DNA from: Bacteroidota bacterium
GTDB taxonomy: Bacteria; Bacteroidota; Bacteroidia; Chitinophagales; Chitinophagaceae
NCBI GenBank assembly: GCA_028875875.1
Contig: JAGWUV010000002.1
Span: forward strand, 95,337-159,336
DNA length: 64,000 bases
Reading direction: 5' to 3'
The notes under the pieces were generated by a model that was not told the DNA's origin, did no database searches, and saw only the letters and a program-made list of their open reading frames with translations. The number at the start of each line of letters is the position of its first letter. The stretch's first letter is position 1. The position numbers and the translations under genes were made by a program. Positions 17,197-25,910 of the stretch are shown one piece after another.

Positions 17197-18495
17197 TTAA
17201 AATCGTAGCCTGTTAATAAGCCTTTGCAGCTGTACTTCAGCAGACTTTGCTGCATAGCTCAGGTTTACCAGCTGATACGCTGCATTCTCATAACTCTGTT
17301 GTGCCAGTTTTACATCAATGATCGTAGCCTGCCTTAACTGAAATCTTTGCATTACAAGATCCAACAATTGTAGGGATAATTCATAATTCTTTTGCTGTGT
17401 TTCCAACTGTTCCAGGTTACTCTTGTAAGCCTGCCAGCTTTTAATAGCCAATGCATTATATGCTAGTACCAAAGTATCTCTCAACAATTTTGAATTACTT
17501 GTATTCATACCGGCAATCTGCGATTGCTTCTTAAAAATACTACCGTTATAAATGGGTAGTGATAAGCTTAAACCGATATAGGGACCGTAGTTTTGGTTGA
17601 AGATAATATTACCCGCGGAGTTCTGTGTGCGGTTATAATTATAGCCTGTAGCAGCAAGAACGGAAGGGTATCGTTGAGCAAGTGTTTCTCTCTCCAGCAA
17701 TGCATTCACCTGTATCTGCTTTTCAGCAACGCTAATATCAGGGTTCATTTGCAGGTTATTAAGAATAGAATCCAACCGAATATGCTTATTTACAAGAATG
17801 GTATCGTTAATGGTGATTGCGGAATCTCCTTTCAGCGTTAATAAGGTTAGCAGGTCTGTTTTTCCCTGGTCAATTACCAGTTGCTGTGCACTTAATGTTT
17901 GCAACTGTGCATTCAGATCAAGTTGGGCCTGAAAAAGATCTGCGTTATTGGCAAGGCCAATTTCTTTTTGTGTTTGAATAATAGAAAGTTTTTGCCTCGA
18001 TACTTCTATAGATTTCTCAAGTGTTTTAGCGTAAGATTGCTGGCGAACAATATCATAATATTTCAAAATTACATTACTCGCAAGAATGAGCCCTTTTGAA
18101 CTTAGCTGGTATTCACTGATCGTCTGCACATTTTCCAAGCGTTTTTTCTCAGCCACAATTCTTCCGCCATTATATACCAACACATTGGCCGTAAGGCCTA
18201 CAGATGCTGCATTGTTTATATTTCCATTACGCTGGATCTTTACACCACCATTAAGTGTTTGATTCAGGTTAGAGGTTTGCTCATTATCTGATGCATTGAA
18301 TGCCACAAAGGGTAAGCCGCCTGCAATACCATAGTCGTTATTAACCGTAGCTATGGCCACATTATTTTTTGCTAATTGTATTCCTAAATTGTTTTTCAGC
18401 GCAGTACTTACTGCATCAGAAAGTGTTAACCGTTGTTGTGCAAAACATGCAAAAGGCAGTAATACAAGCAGGTGCAGAAATACTTTCTTCTTCAT
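17197..18495 (-). CDS. TolC-family outer-membrane protein, orphan
   Basis: 432 residues with a signal peptide (ending FACFA before QQ). The mature protein begins LTLSDAVSTALKNNLGIQLA, the usual TolC start, followed by two coiled-coil/beta-barrel repeats with VYNGGRI and SLPIYNGSI at the two barrel strands. It should form an outer-membrane export duct. No adaptor or pump gene is next to it. It lies 57 bases downstream of pyrH and 8 before the aminotransferase gene, so it may be cotranscribed with the translation operon. Confidence 0.88.
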   Translation of the reverse strand: MKKKVFLHLLVLLPFACFAQQRLTLSDAVSTALKNNLGIQLAKNNVAIATVNNDYGIAGGLPFVAFNASDNEQTSNLNQTLNGGVKIQRNGNINNAASVGLTANVLVYNGGRIVAEKKRLENVQTISEYQLSSKGLILASNVILKYYDIVRQQSYAKTLEKSIEVSRQKLSIIQTQKEIGLANNADLFQAQLDLNAQLQTLSAQQLVIDQGKTDLLTLLTLKGDSAITINDTILVNKHIRLDSILNNLQMNPDISVAEKQIQVNALLERETLAQRYPSVLAATGYNYNRTQNSAGNIIFNQNYGPYIGLSLSLPIYNGSIFKKQSQIAGMNTSNSKLLRDTLVLAYNALAIKSWQAYKSNLEQLETQQKNYELSLQLLDLVMQRFQLRQATIIDVKLAQQSYENAAYQLVNLSYAAKSAEVQLQRLINRLRF

Positions 18496-18552
18496 AACAT
18501 GAAATTACCAACGCAGGGTTTGCAGGAATAAATAATTTGATTAGTGGGTGAA

Positions 18553-19269
18553 TTAGCTAACCAAGGTTCCCACATTCATACCCTGAACAACATTCAACAG
18601 GTTGCCGGGTTTATTCATATCGAATACAATGATGGGAAGCTTGTTTTCCATACAGAGTGTAAAAGCCGTCATATCCATCACTTTCAGGTTCTTGCTGATA
18701 CAATCCTGGAATGAAATTTTCTCAAATCGTGTAGCTGAAGAATCTTTTTCAGGATCTGCAGTATAAATACCATCTACCCTTGTTCCTTTCAAAATCACAT
18801 CAGCCTTCATTTCAATGGCACGTAAAGAGCCGGCGGTATCTGTAGTGAAATAGGGGTTTCCGGTACCAGCACCAAATATTACCACACGGCCTTTTTCCAA
18901 ATGCCTGATGGCTTTACGTCGAATATAGGGTTCTGCTACCTGCTCCATATTAATGGCACTTTGCAAACGGGTGTATACACCTATCTTTTCGAGCATGGCC
19001 TGCATAGCCATTCCATTAATTACAGTTGCCAGCATTCCCATATAATCGCCATGGGCCCTTTCAATTCCGCTATCCGCCTCATTCATACCTCGGTAAATAT
19101 TGCCACCCCCAATAACAATGGCCACCTGCACACCTAAATCTGTTACCAGTTTAATGTCGTGTGCATATTGTTCAATGATTTTGGGATTAAATGGATCTCC
19201 GTTTTTTTGGTCACCTAATAAAGCTTCGCCTGATAATTTTAATAAGATTCTTTTGTACTTCGGGAGCAT
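18553..19269 (-). CDS. pyrH: UMP kinase
   Basis: 238 residues. It phosphorylates UMP to UDP with ATP in the cytoplasm (bacterial hexameric amino-acid-kinase type). Landmarks are [13 protein letters not shown] at the start, GGGNIYRG (about 54-61), and [17 protein letters not shown] (about 135-151). It follows tsf as in many bacteria, but frr is not next; an orphan TolC gene takes that place. A hairpin in the tsf-pyrH gap may modulate its expression. Confidence 0.96.
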   Translation of the reverse strand: MLPKYKRILLKLSGEALLGDQKNGDPFNPKIIEQYAHDIKLVTDLGVQVAIVIGGGNIYRGMNEADSGIERAHGDYMGMLATVINGMAMQAMLEKIGVYTRLQSAINMEQVAEPYIRRKAIRHLEKGRVVIFGAGTGNPYFTTDTAGSLRAIEMKADVILKGTRVDGIYTADPEKDSSATRFEKISFQDCISKNLKVMDMTAFTLCMENKLPIIVFDMNKPGNLLNVVQGMNVGTLVS

Positions 19270-19330
19270 GAGGGATAGTAGATTGATTCGATTGCAAATA
19301 ACCTGAATTTTTAGTGATGCACCAAAACGA

Positions 19331-19358
19331 AAAGGGCCATCGTTTCCGATAGCCCTTT
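19331..19358 (-). terminator. Strong hairpin between tsf and pyrH
   Basis: On the minus strand, AAAGGGCTATCG pairs with CGATGGCCCTTT (12 pairs, one of them G-T) around a GAAA tetraloop. It is followed by TCGTTTTGG, a weak T-run, so it may be a partial terminator or an mRNA-stability element between tsf and pyrH. Confidence 0.6.
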
Positions 19359-19380
19359 CTTATGCTGATATTTTGAATGA

Positions 19381-20223
19381 TTATCCTAATGCAACACGTT
19401 TGAAAGCAAGCACTTTCAGGTTAGCATCTACGCTTTTCAGGTAATCGCCAACTGATTTACTGCCATCTTTAACGAAAGCCTGGGCCAATAAAGTTTGCTC
19501 TTTGAAAAAGGCATTCAATTTACCTTCAGCAATTTTAGCCAGCATTTCGTCGGGCTTACCTGCCATTTTAGGATCCTGCTTCATTGTATCGATAACAATG
19601 CTTCTTTCTCTTTCTACTGTTTCAGCAGGAACTGAATCTGCATCTACTGCTACAGGATTCAATGCGGCAATTTGCATCGCTACATCTTTACCGGCTTCAG
19701 TAGCTTCGCTGTTTAAACCTACCAATACACCTAAACGGAAAGCACCGTGAATGTAAGAAGCAACATAAGGCGCTTCGATTCTTTCGAAACGGCTAACACC
19801 GATCTTTTCGCCGATAGCTGCGAGTTTATCGTTGATGAGGTCTGAAACTTTAGCACCGTTTACAGTTACTTCGTTCAGTTCTTCAACAGATTTTACATTG
19901 TTGGCAACTGCTGCATCGGCAATGCTTTGTGCAAAAGCAACGAAATCAGCATTTTTAGATACGAAGTCTGTTTCGCAGCTAATGCAAATAATGAAACCTG
20001 TTTTGTTATCTGCAGTTGTTTTAGCAATTACTACACCTTCTTTTGCTTCACGATCGCTGCGTTTGGCGGCCACTTTCTGGCCTTGTTTACGCAACCAATC
20101 GATCGCTGCTTCAAAATCGCCGTTTGTTTCAGTTAATGCTTTACGGCAATCCATCATTCCTGCACCTGTAGCCTGACGTAATTTGTTTATGTCGGCCGCT
20201 GTAATAGCTACACCTGTACTCAT
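19381..20223 (-). CDS. tsf: Translation elongation factor Ts
   Basis: 280 residues. It is the nucleotide-exchange factor for EF-Tu. Landmarks are the N-terminal UBA-like domain with LRQATGAGMMDCRKAL (first family signature) and CETDFVSKN near residue 78 (second signature), followed by the core dimerisation regions. It lies between rpsB and pyrH as expected. The 210-base gap to rpsB contains one copy of the dispersed REP-like element. Confidence 0.96.
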   Translation of the reverse strand: MSTGVAITAADINKLRQATGAGMMDCRKALTETNGDFEAAIDWLRKQGQKVAAKRSDREAKEGVVIAKTTADNKTGFIICISCETDFVSKNADFVAFAQSIADAAVANNVKSVEELNEVTVNGAKVSDLINDKLAAIGEKIGVSRFERIEAPYVASYIHGAFRLGVLVGLNSEATEAGKDVAMQIAALNPVAVDADSVPAETVERERSIVIDTMKQDPKMAGKPDEMLAKIAEGKLNAFFKEQTLLAQAFVKDGSKSVGDYLKSVDANLKVLAFKRVALG

Positions 20224-20319
20224 AGTATGTTATTTTTAAAAATTCAGTGATTAGTTCTCCAAGATTGTGCCGCAAAATTAATACTACAATCTTGTCAGTT
20301 ATTATTATGAAATGATGAA

Positions 20320-20351
20320 CTGAGCGGTGCAGTACAAGTGTGCGACGCAAC
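20320..20351 (+). repeat. REP-like element copy A (rpsB-tsf gap)
   Basis: Contains GTACAAGTGTGCGACGCAAC, identical to copy B near 24.8 kb over 24 bases including four bases upstream, and sharing the 16-base core AAGTGTGCGACGCAAC with copy C. It lies in a 210-base spacer inside the translation operon. Confidence 0.6.
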
Positions 20352-20433
20352 GATGTGGAAAAGCGATATAAAAGATGGGCCAATAGTCAAACAGATCACT
20401 GAATGACTTATTGACCCAATGACTTTTGTTTAA

Positions 20434-21327
20434 TTATTTACCACCACCTGCAGGTCTGCGGCTGTTAGCCACACGGCGCTTAGGCTGGCCGGCACCCGGA
20501 GCAGCATCGCCGCCACCACGGTTACCACCTCTTCTGCCACGGCCGCCTTCCGCCTGTGCTTCAGCCTCTAAACGGCGGGCTTTAGCTTCCAGTTCGTTGG
20601 CTTCATCAGCTGATTCATCTTCATCTTTGCTGGCCTGGCGTTCAGCTAAACCTTCTGCAATGGCAGCAGTGATGTAATTTGTAATGATGGCGATAGATTT
20701 AGTAGCATCATCATTGGCTGGGATAGCAAAATCTACTTTGTTAGGATCGCAGTTAGTATCCACCATACCAAAAGTGGTGATTCCTAAACGTTTAGCTTCT
20801 GCTAAAGCAATGTGCTCGTGACCAATATCTACCAGGAATAAAGCAGCCGGCAAGCGACCTAATTGAGCGATACCGCCCAATACTTTTTCCATTTTTTCCT
20901 TATCACGTGTTAAGGTTAAACGCTCTTTTTTAGTAAGACTTTCAGCACTGCCATCAGCCAGCATTTTTTCAATGCTCTGCATTTTTTTAACGCTCTTACG
21001 AACAGTGTTGAAGTTGGTTAACATACCACCTAACCAACGCTCAGTAGCGAAAGGCATGTTTACTTTTTTAGCACACTCGCTAACAATTTCTTTCGCTTGT
21101 TTTTTAGTGGCTACAAACATGATCTTTTTACCGCTCTTGGCAATCTGCTTCATAGCAGCTGCTGCTTCCTGTAAATGATCAACAGTTTTATTAAGGTCTA
21201 TGATATGTATACCTTTTTTCTCTGCAAAGATGTAAGGTAACATCTTAGGATTCCACTTCTTACGCAGGTGGCCAAAGTGAACACCGGCTTCGAGTAATTG
21301 CTGTTGCAATGAAGTGTTATTTTCCAT
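20434..21327 (-). CDS. rpsB: 30S ribosomal protein S2 with extended C-terminal tail
   Basis: 297 residues. The S2 core is plain (LLEAGVHFGHLRKKWNPKM, then IIDLNKTV, FVATKKQA, ERWLGGMLTNF and GIPTFGMV-like residues), ending near residue 232. About 60 more residues follow: an acidic/helical part (DEDESADEANELEAKARRLE) and then a glycine/arginine-rich tail (GGRGRRGGNRGGG) with a basic end. Tails of this type occur on S2 in Bacteroidota, but this one is long and RGG-like, which would suit RNA binding. It lies between rpsI and tsf. Confidence 0.95.
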   Translation of the reverse strand: MENNTSLQQQLLEAGVHFGHLRKKWNPKMLPYIFAEKKGIHIIDLNKTVDHLQEAAAAMKQIAKSGKKIMFVATKKQAKEIVSECAKKVNMPFATERWLGGMLTNFNTVRKSVKKMQSIEKMLADGSAESLTKKERLTLTRDKEKMEKVLGGIAQLGRLPAALFLVDIGHEHIALAEAKRLGITTFGMVDTNCDPNKVDFAIPANDDATKSIAIITNYITAAIAEGLAERQASKDEDESADEANELEAKARRLEAEAQAEGGRGRRGGNRGGGDAAPGAGQPKRRVANSRRPAGGGK

Positions 21328-21334
21328 CGTATGA

Positions 21335-21362
21335 ATTTGAAATTTGTGATTTGAAATTTGTG
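21335..21362. repeat. 14-base tandem duplication in the rpsI-rpsB spacer
   Basis: ATTTGAAATTTGTG occurs twice head to tail and makes up most of the 45-base spacer. A related TTTTGAAATTTGATG lies in the rplM-rpsI spacer. Confidence 0.7.
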
Positions 21363-21372
21363 ATTGCCAAGA

Positions 21373-21762
21373 TTAACGCTTACTGAACTGGAAGCTTCTA
21401 CGTGCTTTCTTATGACCGAATTTCTTACGCTCAACACCACGAGGATCACGTTTCAGGTGACCAGCAGCTTTCAGTGAAGGACGGAATTCAGCATTTACTT
21501 CGAGCAATGCACGGGCAATAGCCAGTTTAGTTGCCTCAGCTTGTCCTTTTAATCCGCCACCTTGTGCATTCACAACGATGTCGAATTTACCCACTACATC
21601 AGCGCTTTTTAAAGGAGCTTCTACCTGGTTTTGTAAATAAACCAGTGGAAAATATTCTTTGTAATCTTTGTCGTTCACGGTAATCTTACCTTCACCCTTG
21701 CTGATAAACACACGGGTTACAGCTTCTTTACGGCGACCAACTGCATTTTTTTGCTTTTCCAT
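21373..21762 (-). CDS. rpsI: 30S ribosomal protein S9
   Basis: 129 residues, full length. It starts with the typical NAVGRRKEAVTRVF, contains GGGLKGQAEATKLAIARAL, and ends in the basic tail FGHKKARRSFQFSKR that reaches the P-site in the ribosome. It is the second gene of the rplM-rpsI-rpsB-tsf-pyrH series. Confidence 0.97.
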   Translation of the reverse strand: MEKQKNAVGRRKEAVTRVFISKGEGKITVNDKDYKEYFPLVYLQNQVEAPLKSADVVGKFDIVVNAQGGGLKGQAEATKLAIARALLEVNAEFRPSLKAAGHLKRDPRGVERKKFGHKKARRSFQFSKR

Positions 21763-21779
21763 TTATTTTTTATTTGGAA

Positions 21780-21795
21780 CCTGTCTGCCGACAGG
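21780..21795. repeat. Small palindrome in the rplM-rpsI spacer
   Basis: CCTGTC-TGCC-GACAGG is a perfect 6-pair hairpin. Similar CCTG...CAGG palindromes recur between genes of Bacteroidota, from general knowledge not checked here. No T-run follows on the coding strand. Confidence 0.5.
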
Positions 21796-21820
21796 CGGTT
21801 TTGAAATTTGATGTTTAGAA

Positions 21821-22264
21821 TTAGAATTTTAATTCTTTAGGCTGTTGTGCAATATGCGGATGCTCTGCACCGGCATACACAAACAACTTCTTAATCATTT
21901 TACGGCCTAAGCGGTTTTTAGGTAACATACCTTTTACAGCTCTTTCCATTACCACCTCAGGGCGGCGTTTTAATAAATCTTTAGCAGCCTCTTCTTTTTT
22001 ACCGCCTGGGTAACCAGAGAAGTTGATGTACTGTTTGTCTTCCAATTTATTACCGGTAAAAACAACTTTATCGGCATTAATTACAATTACATAATCACCA
22101 CAGTCTACGTGAGGTGTGTAATAGGCTTTGTTCTTACCACGAAGAACAGCAGCAATCCTGGAAGCAATACGTCCTACGGTTTGATTAGTACCGTCCACAA
22201 CATACCAGTTGTGCTTAACGGTAGCCGCATTCGCATGCTTGGTAGTGAAATGAAGTTTACTCAT
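21821..22264 (-). CDS. rplM: 50S ribosomal protein L13
   Basis: 147 residues, full length. Family landmarks are [16 protein letters not shown], the nucleotide-like [16 protein letters not shown], and [15 protein letters not shown] near residue 110. It is the first gene of the translation operon, preceded by a good Bacteroidota promoter and a short structured leader. Confidence 0.97.
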   Translation of the reverse strand: MSKLHFTTKHANAATVKHNWYVVDGTNQTVGRIASRIAAVLRGKNKAYYTPHVDCGDYVIVINADKVVFTGNKLEDKQYINFSGYPGGKKEEAAKDLLKRRPEVVMERAVKGMLPKNRLGRKMIKKLFVYAGAEHPHIAQQPKELKF

Positions 22265-22326
22265 GATATTATTTGTTTAAATTGAACCGGCGCTATCCCA
22301 CCGGCATAAATACCCCAAAATTTTCG
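22265..22326 (-). promoter_or_regulatory. Structured 5' leader of the rplM operon
   Basis: The roughly 60-base leader between the predicted transcription start and the rplM ATG contains two possible hairpins: CCCGAAAATTTTGGGG, and a CCGG...CCGG stem around 10 bases. Ribosomal operons often bind their own product in such leaders. That role here is inference. Confidence 0.35.
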
Positions 22327-22332
22327 GGAGTG

Positions 22333-22364
22333 CGAAGGTAGGCAGTAATTGGCCGATTTTCCAA
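22333..22364 (-). promoter_or_regulatory. Promoter of the rplM operon
   Basis: On the minus strand a TTG (22362-22364) and TACCTTCG (22333-22340) are 21 bases apart. This fits the Bacteroidota sigma-ABfr pattern (TTTG, about 20 bases, TAnnTTTG with TTCG as a common variant) and lies about 70 bases before rplM. Confidence 0.55.
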
Positions 22365-22453
22365 CAAAAAACACAAGTATTTTTAATCGACTCTTTACAA
22401 CTAATTGATTTTCAATAAAAATTTTGACAATTATTTTTAATAGACTTATGAAA

Positions 22454-22497
22454 CCGGCACCAAAACAAGCATTTAGCTCACGTTGCGTCGCACACTT
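22454..22497 (-). repeat. REP-like element copy C
   Basis: Read on the minus strand it begins AAGTGTGCGACGCAAC, the same 16-base core as copies A and B, and continues to GGTGCCG, resembling the other half of copy D. It overlaps the apparent upstream start of the amidohydrolase frame. Confidence 0.55.
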
Positions 22498-22560
22498 CAA
22501 CCGCAGAAAGGTATTTCGGCAAACCAAAAAAACAGAACTTTAAGCTCTAAATACATTCCA

Positions 22561-23736
22561 TTGAGCTATCAGAAATTCAGGGCAGATTTTCTTTTTACCG
22601 GAACGGAAATGCTCGGCAGTCATCATGTTGTAATAACCAATGAGCAAGGTATTATTCAGTCCATCGTACCCGAAGAGGAAGCCGGAGAGGGGGTACACTA
22701 TTTTGAGGGATTACTTTCGCCGGGCTTCATCAACACGCATTGCCACCTGGAACTGAGCCATATGCGTGGCTTGATTCCCGAACATACGGGATTAGTAGAT
22801 TTTGTTTTCAATGTAGTTACCCAACGCCATCAAACAAACGAAGAGATAGTAGAAGCCATTGCCCGTGCCGAAGATGAAATGCTCACAAACGGAATCGTAG
22901 CGGTTGGGGATATTTGTAACAATGCCATTACCAACCAACAAAAGCGGAAAGGCCGTTTACGCTACTATAATTTCATTGAAACAATGGGCTGGCTGCCTTT
23001 CATAGCACAACAGCGGTTTGAAACGGCACAAAAAGTACGCGACATTTTCAGTGAAATACCATCGGCTATTGTACCGCATGCACCTTATTCTGTTTCGCAG
23101 GAATTATGGCATTTGATCGAACCGGGGTTTTCAAATAGTGTCATTTCCATGCATAACCAGGAAACAGCCGATGAAAATGCTTTCTTCCTGAACGGAGGTG
23201 GCGACTTTAAACGTATGTACCAGTTGATGAAACTGGATAATAGTTTCTTTCAACCTTCCGGTAAAACAAGCCTTCAAACCGTAGCAAAACATTTTGTTAC
23301 TGCCAAAAATGTGCTGCTCGTGCATAATGTATTTACCACCGAAGAAGATATTCAATTCATTAGCAATCAATCAAAGCAATACGATCAACAATTTTTCTAC
23401 TGTTTCTGCGTTAATGCTAATACCTACATCCAAAACGCAACCCCACCGATAGAGCTGATGCGGCGTTCCCGCTGCAACATAACCCTCGGAACTGACAGCT
23501 TAGCCAGTAATTGGAGCCTTAGCCTTCTGGATGAGATAAAAGCCATACGGCTGAAATTTCCAAATATCCCAACGCAGGAATTATTACAATGGGCCACTCA
23601 TAATGGTGCTGTGGCTTTGTCGCTGCACGAGGAGCTAGGCAGTTTTTCTGTCGGCAAAAAGCCCGGTGTAATATTGATCTCTTCCCTCGAAAAAGGGGAG
23701 ATATCGCCATCTTCATCAGTAAAAAGATTGTTATGA
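22561..23736 (+). CDS. Amidohydrolase-superfamily enzyme (deaminase/hydrolase-like)
   Basis: 391 residues from a TTG at 22561 (giving SYQKFRADFLFTG). The frame is open further up to 22483, but that part overlaps a repeat element, so the start is a judgement. Metal-site motifs of the cytosine-deaminase/chlorohydrolase-like group are present: HCHLELSHM (H-x-H), PHAPYSVS, a His in SMHNQET, LVHN, and the aspartate in GTDSLASN. The family hydrolyses C-N bonds of purine- or S-adenosyl-type substrates; the real substrate is unknown. It overlaps the next gene by 4 bases (ATGA), so the pair is cotranslated. Confidence 0.8.
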   Translation: MSYQKFRADFLFTGTEMLGSHHVVITNEQGIIQSIVPEEEAGEGVHYFEGLLSPGFINTHCHLELSHMRGLIPEHTGLVDFVFNVVTQRHQTNEEIVEAIARAEDEMLTNGIVAVGDICNNAITNQQKRKGRLRYYNFIETMGWLPFIAQQRFETAQKVRDIFSEIPSAIVPHAPYSVSQELWHLIEPGFSNSVISMHNQETADENAFFLNGGGDFKRMYQLMKLDNSFFQPSGKTSLQTVAKHFVTAKNVLLVHNVFTTEEDIQFISNQSKQYDQQFFYCFCVNANTYIQNATPPIELMRRSRCNITLGTDSLASNWSLSLLDEIKAIRLKFPNIPTQELLQWATHNGAVALSLHEELGSFSVGKKPGVILISSLEKGEISPSSSVKRLL

Positions 23737-24011
23737 TAAAGTATGCATCGATTGCTTCACTGGTAACTGTAATCACTTTTGTATCGGTAACCTTTACCGC
23801 AGGTAAATTTCAAACCTTCAGTAATAATATCCGCTTTGGCTGGCCGTTCAACTTCTTTACCTCAGAACCCGAATACATTATTGGGGCAGAAAAACAGTTT
23901 TCATTATTAGGACTTACAGCAGACCTCGTAATCTGTTTTATATTCAGCCTGTTGGTGGTACAGATCATTGCGATTGGCAAGAAGCCGGCAAAAAAAATGG
24001 TAAAGGCCTAA
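23733..24011 (+). CDS. Small membrane protein, two TM helices
   Basis: 92 residues. Two hydrophobic stretches are seen (about 5-25, SIASLVTVITFVSVTFTAG, and about 58-80, LLGLTADLVICFIFSLLVVQ) with a lysine-rich C-terminus. I do not recognise a family. Its start codon overlaps the stop of the amidohydrolase gene (ATGA), which supports real translation. Its last 4 bases overlap the convergent recO stop. Confidence 0.6.
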   Translation: MIKYASIASLVTVITFVSVTFTAGKFQTFSNNIRFGWPFNFFTSEPEYIIGAEKQFSLLGLTADLVICFIFSLLVVQIIAIGKKPAKKMVKA

Positions 24012-24748
24012 CTCAGCACCTCCTGTAGAATGGTTAAGCTGCGCAGGTCGCCAAAATCGGCTATATGCAAAGCAAAATAATTTTTGAAGGAGTGCAGCAA
24101 AGCCCTTCTTGTGTTCCTGTTAAGCAGGAGATGGCCCAATGCTGTAATATTGCCTGCATTTACAATTTGCGAAGTAAAGGCAGCCTGTTCATCCTGGAGA
24201 TATTGCGGATGCTGGGGTGCTTGAGGTACAAAACATCCTTCCTGCAGATCAAAGAAAGGCGTTTGAGCCGAATATTGGCCCTGCATCCTGAAGCCTAACT
24301 CCGCAGCTAATTGTAATGAATAATACAAAGGCATATTGGCCAATGTTGCAGCAGAACAATCATCAATTTGCAGCAAAGCCTCTTCGGTAATGTAAAACAA
24401 TTCGGGATTGGCTTCCGGTTGTTTGATGCTGTGTTGCAAGAGCTCAACTATATAAAGTGCTACTGCATTGCGTATCACATCGGTAAGTACGTTCTTATAT
24501 AAAACAGCCCACTGAAATTCTTTAATGAATTGAAGATTCTTTAGTTCATTATGATAGACCTGCAGATCTAAAATGGCTGCAGGCTGAAAATAGCCGGCCT
24601 TACCCTGCGATTTTTTAGAAGATTGTCTTACACCTTTTACAATATAGCTCTGCACACCAAATAACTCGGTGTACACGGTGGTGATAACACTTGTATCGCC
24701 ATACTTTACCGTACGGAGCACAATGCCTTTTGTATGATGGATCTGCAT
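24008..24748 (-). CDS. recO: DNA repair protein RecO
   Basis: 246 residues from the ATG complementary to 24746-24748. An upstream ATG (24805) would add 19 residues encoded by a REP-like repeat and can be discarded. The N-terminal OB fold begins MQIHHTKGIVLRTVKYGDTS, followed by GVQSYIVKGVRQSSKKSQG, the typical RecO opening. The C-terminal helical domain follows. It works with RecR and RecF to load RecA on SSB-coated single strands. No four-cysteine zinc site is seen. Confidence 0.9.
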   Translation of the reverse strand: MQIHHTKGIVLRTVKYGDTSVITTVYTELFGVQSYIVKGVRQSSKKSQGKAGYFQPAAILDLQVYHNELKNLQFIKEFQWAVLYKNVLTDVIRNAVALYIVELLQHSIKQPEANPELFYITEEALLQIDDCSAATLANMPLYYSLQLAAELGFRMQGQYSAQTPFFDLQEGCFVPQAPQHPQYLQDEQAAFTSQIVNAGNITALGHLLLNRNTRRALLHSFKNYFALHIADFGDLRSLTILQEVLS

Positions 24749-24765
24749 AAGGCGAAGAGAATGGT

Positions 24766-24789
24766 TGCAGTACAAGTGTGCGACGCAAC
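24766..24789 (+). repeat. REP-like element copy B (upstream of recO)
   Basis: A 24-base exact match to copy A, containing GTACAAGTGTGCGACGCAAC. It lies 17 bases before the recO start and between recO and pheS. Confidence 0.6.
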
Positions 24790-24829
24790 AGGTGTCTGGT
24801 AGCATTACTGCAGCCGGTAACCTAATTAA

Positions 24830-25858
24830 TTATACAACTCCCGTAAACTGTTTGAGAAAACGCACATCATTTTGAGAATACAAGCGAAGGTCGTTCACCC
24901 GGAACTTCAGCTGGCAGATCCTTTCCACCCCCATACCGAAAGCAAATCCGGTATATTTATTAGGATCAATGCCGAAGTTTTCCAACACTTTAGGGTGCAC
25001 CATACCACTTCCTAAAATCTCAACCCAGCCGGTGTGTTTACAAACAGTACAGCCATCGCCACCGCAGATCAGGCAACTGATATCCATTTCTGCACTGGGT
25101 TCTGTAAAAGGAAAATAAGATGGGCGGAAACGTACTTTGGTATCCTTTCCAAACATTTCCTGTACAAAAAAGTATAAGGTTTGTTTCAGATCGGCAAAAC
25201 TTACATTCTCATCAATATACAAGCCTTCTACCTGGTGAAAGAAACAGTGTGCCCTTGCACTAATGGTTTCGTTACGGTAAACGCGGCCGGGGCATATAAC
25301 ACGAATCGGAGGTTTTTGCTTTTCCATTACACGAGCCTGTACACTGCTGGTATGCGTACGCAATAACCAAGCGGGATCCTGGTTAATGTAAAAAGTATCC
25401 TGCATATCACGGGCAGGGTGATCTTCCGGCAGGTTCATGGCACCGAAATTATGCCAGTCGTCTTCAATTTCAGGGCCTTCGGCAACTGCAAAACCAAGGC
25501 GTTTAAAAATGGAAACAATTTGGTTACGCACAATACTCAAAGGATGGCGGGTGCCCACCAGCACAGGATCGCCGGGCAACGAAAGATCAATATTAGCCAG
25601 TGCAGAACTGCTTTCTACTGTAGCTTCTTTCAGTATTTCGTATTTGTTCTCTACAAACTGTTTGAACTCGTTGAGTATTTGGCCGAACTCTTTTTTACGT
25701 TCATTCGGAACGTTCTTCATTTCACCCATCACGGTTTTCAGAAGTCCCTTTGTTCCGAGGTATTTGATACGAAAAGCTTCTACCGCTTCTGGTGTTTTTG
25801 CTTCTGCAGCTGCGATCTCTTGCTTGTATTGTTCTAATTGTTGTAACAACTGTTCCAT
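24830..25858 (-). CDS. pheS: Phenylalanyl-tRNA synthetase alpha subunit
   Basis: 342 residues from the ATG at 25858; an upstream ATG at 25921 gives a non-family N-terminus overlapping trehalase. It charges tRNA-Phe together with PheT, which is not in the window. Domains are an N-terminal coiled coil (about 1-85) and a class II catalytic core with motif 2 (VICPGRVYRNETISARAHCF) and motif 3 (GFAFGMGVERICQLKF). A CLICGGDGCTVC cysteine cluster near residue 265 could bind zinc; it is usual in this phylum's PheS. Confidence 0.95.
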   Translation of the reverse strand: MEQLLQQLEQYKQEIAAAEAKTPEAVEAFRIKYLGTKGLLKTVMGEMKNVPNERKKEFGQILNEFKQFVENKYEILKEATVESSSALANIDLSLPGDPVLVGTRHPLSIVRNQIVSIFKRLGFAVAEGPEIEDDWHNFGAMNLPEDHPARDMQDTFYINQDPAWLLRTHTSSVQARVMEKQKPPIRVICPGRVYRNETISARAHCFFHQVEGLYIDENVSFADLKQTLYFFVQEMFGKDTKVRFRPSYFPFTEPSAEMDISCLICGGDGCTVCKHTGWVEILGSGMVHPKVLENFGIDPNKYTGFAFGMGVERICQLKFRVNDLRLYSQNDVRFLKQFTGVV

Positions 25859-25910
25859 GTGGCGAAGATAGGAAAAGGCTAAGGGAATTTTGAAAGTTGG
25901 ATTTGGGGCA

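Noticed and set aside
20426..20677. Proline-rich plus-strand frame opposite the rpsB tail
   Set aside because: It is the complement of the glycine/arginine-rich S2 tail; composition alone explains it.
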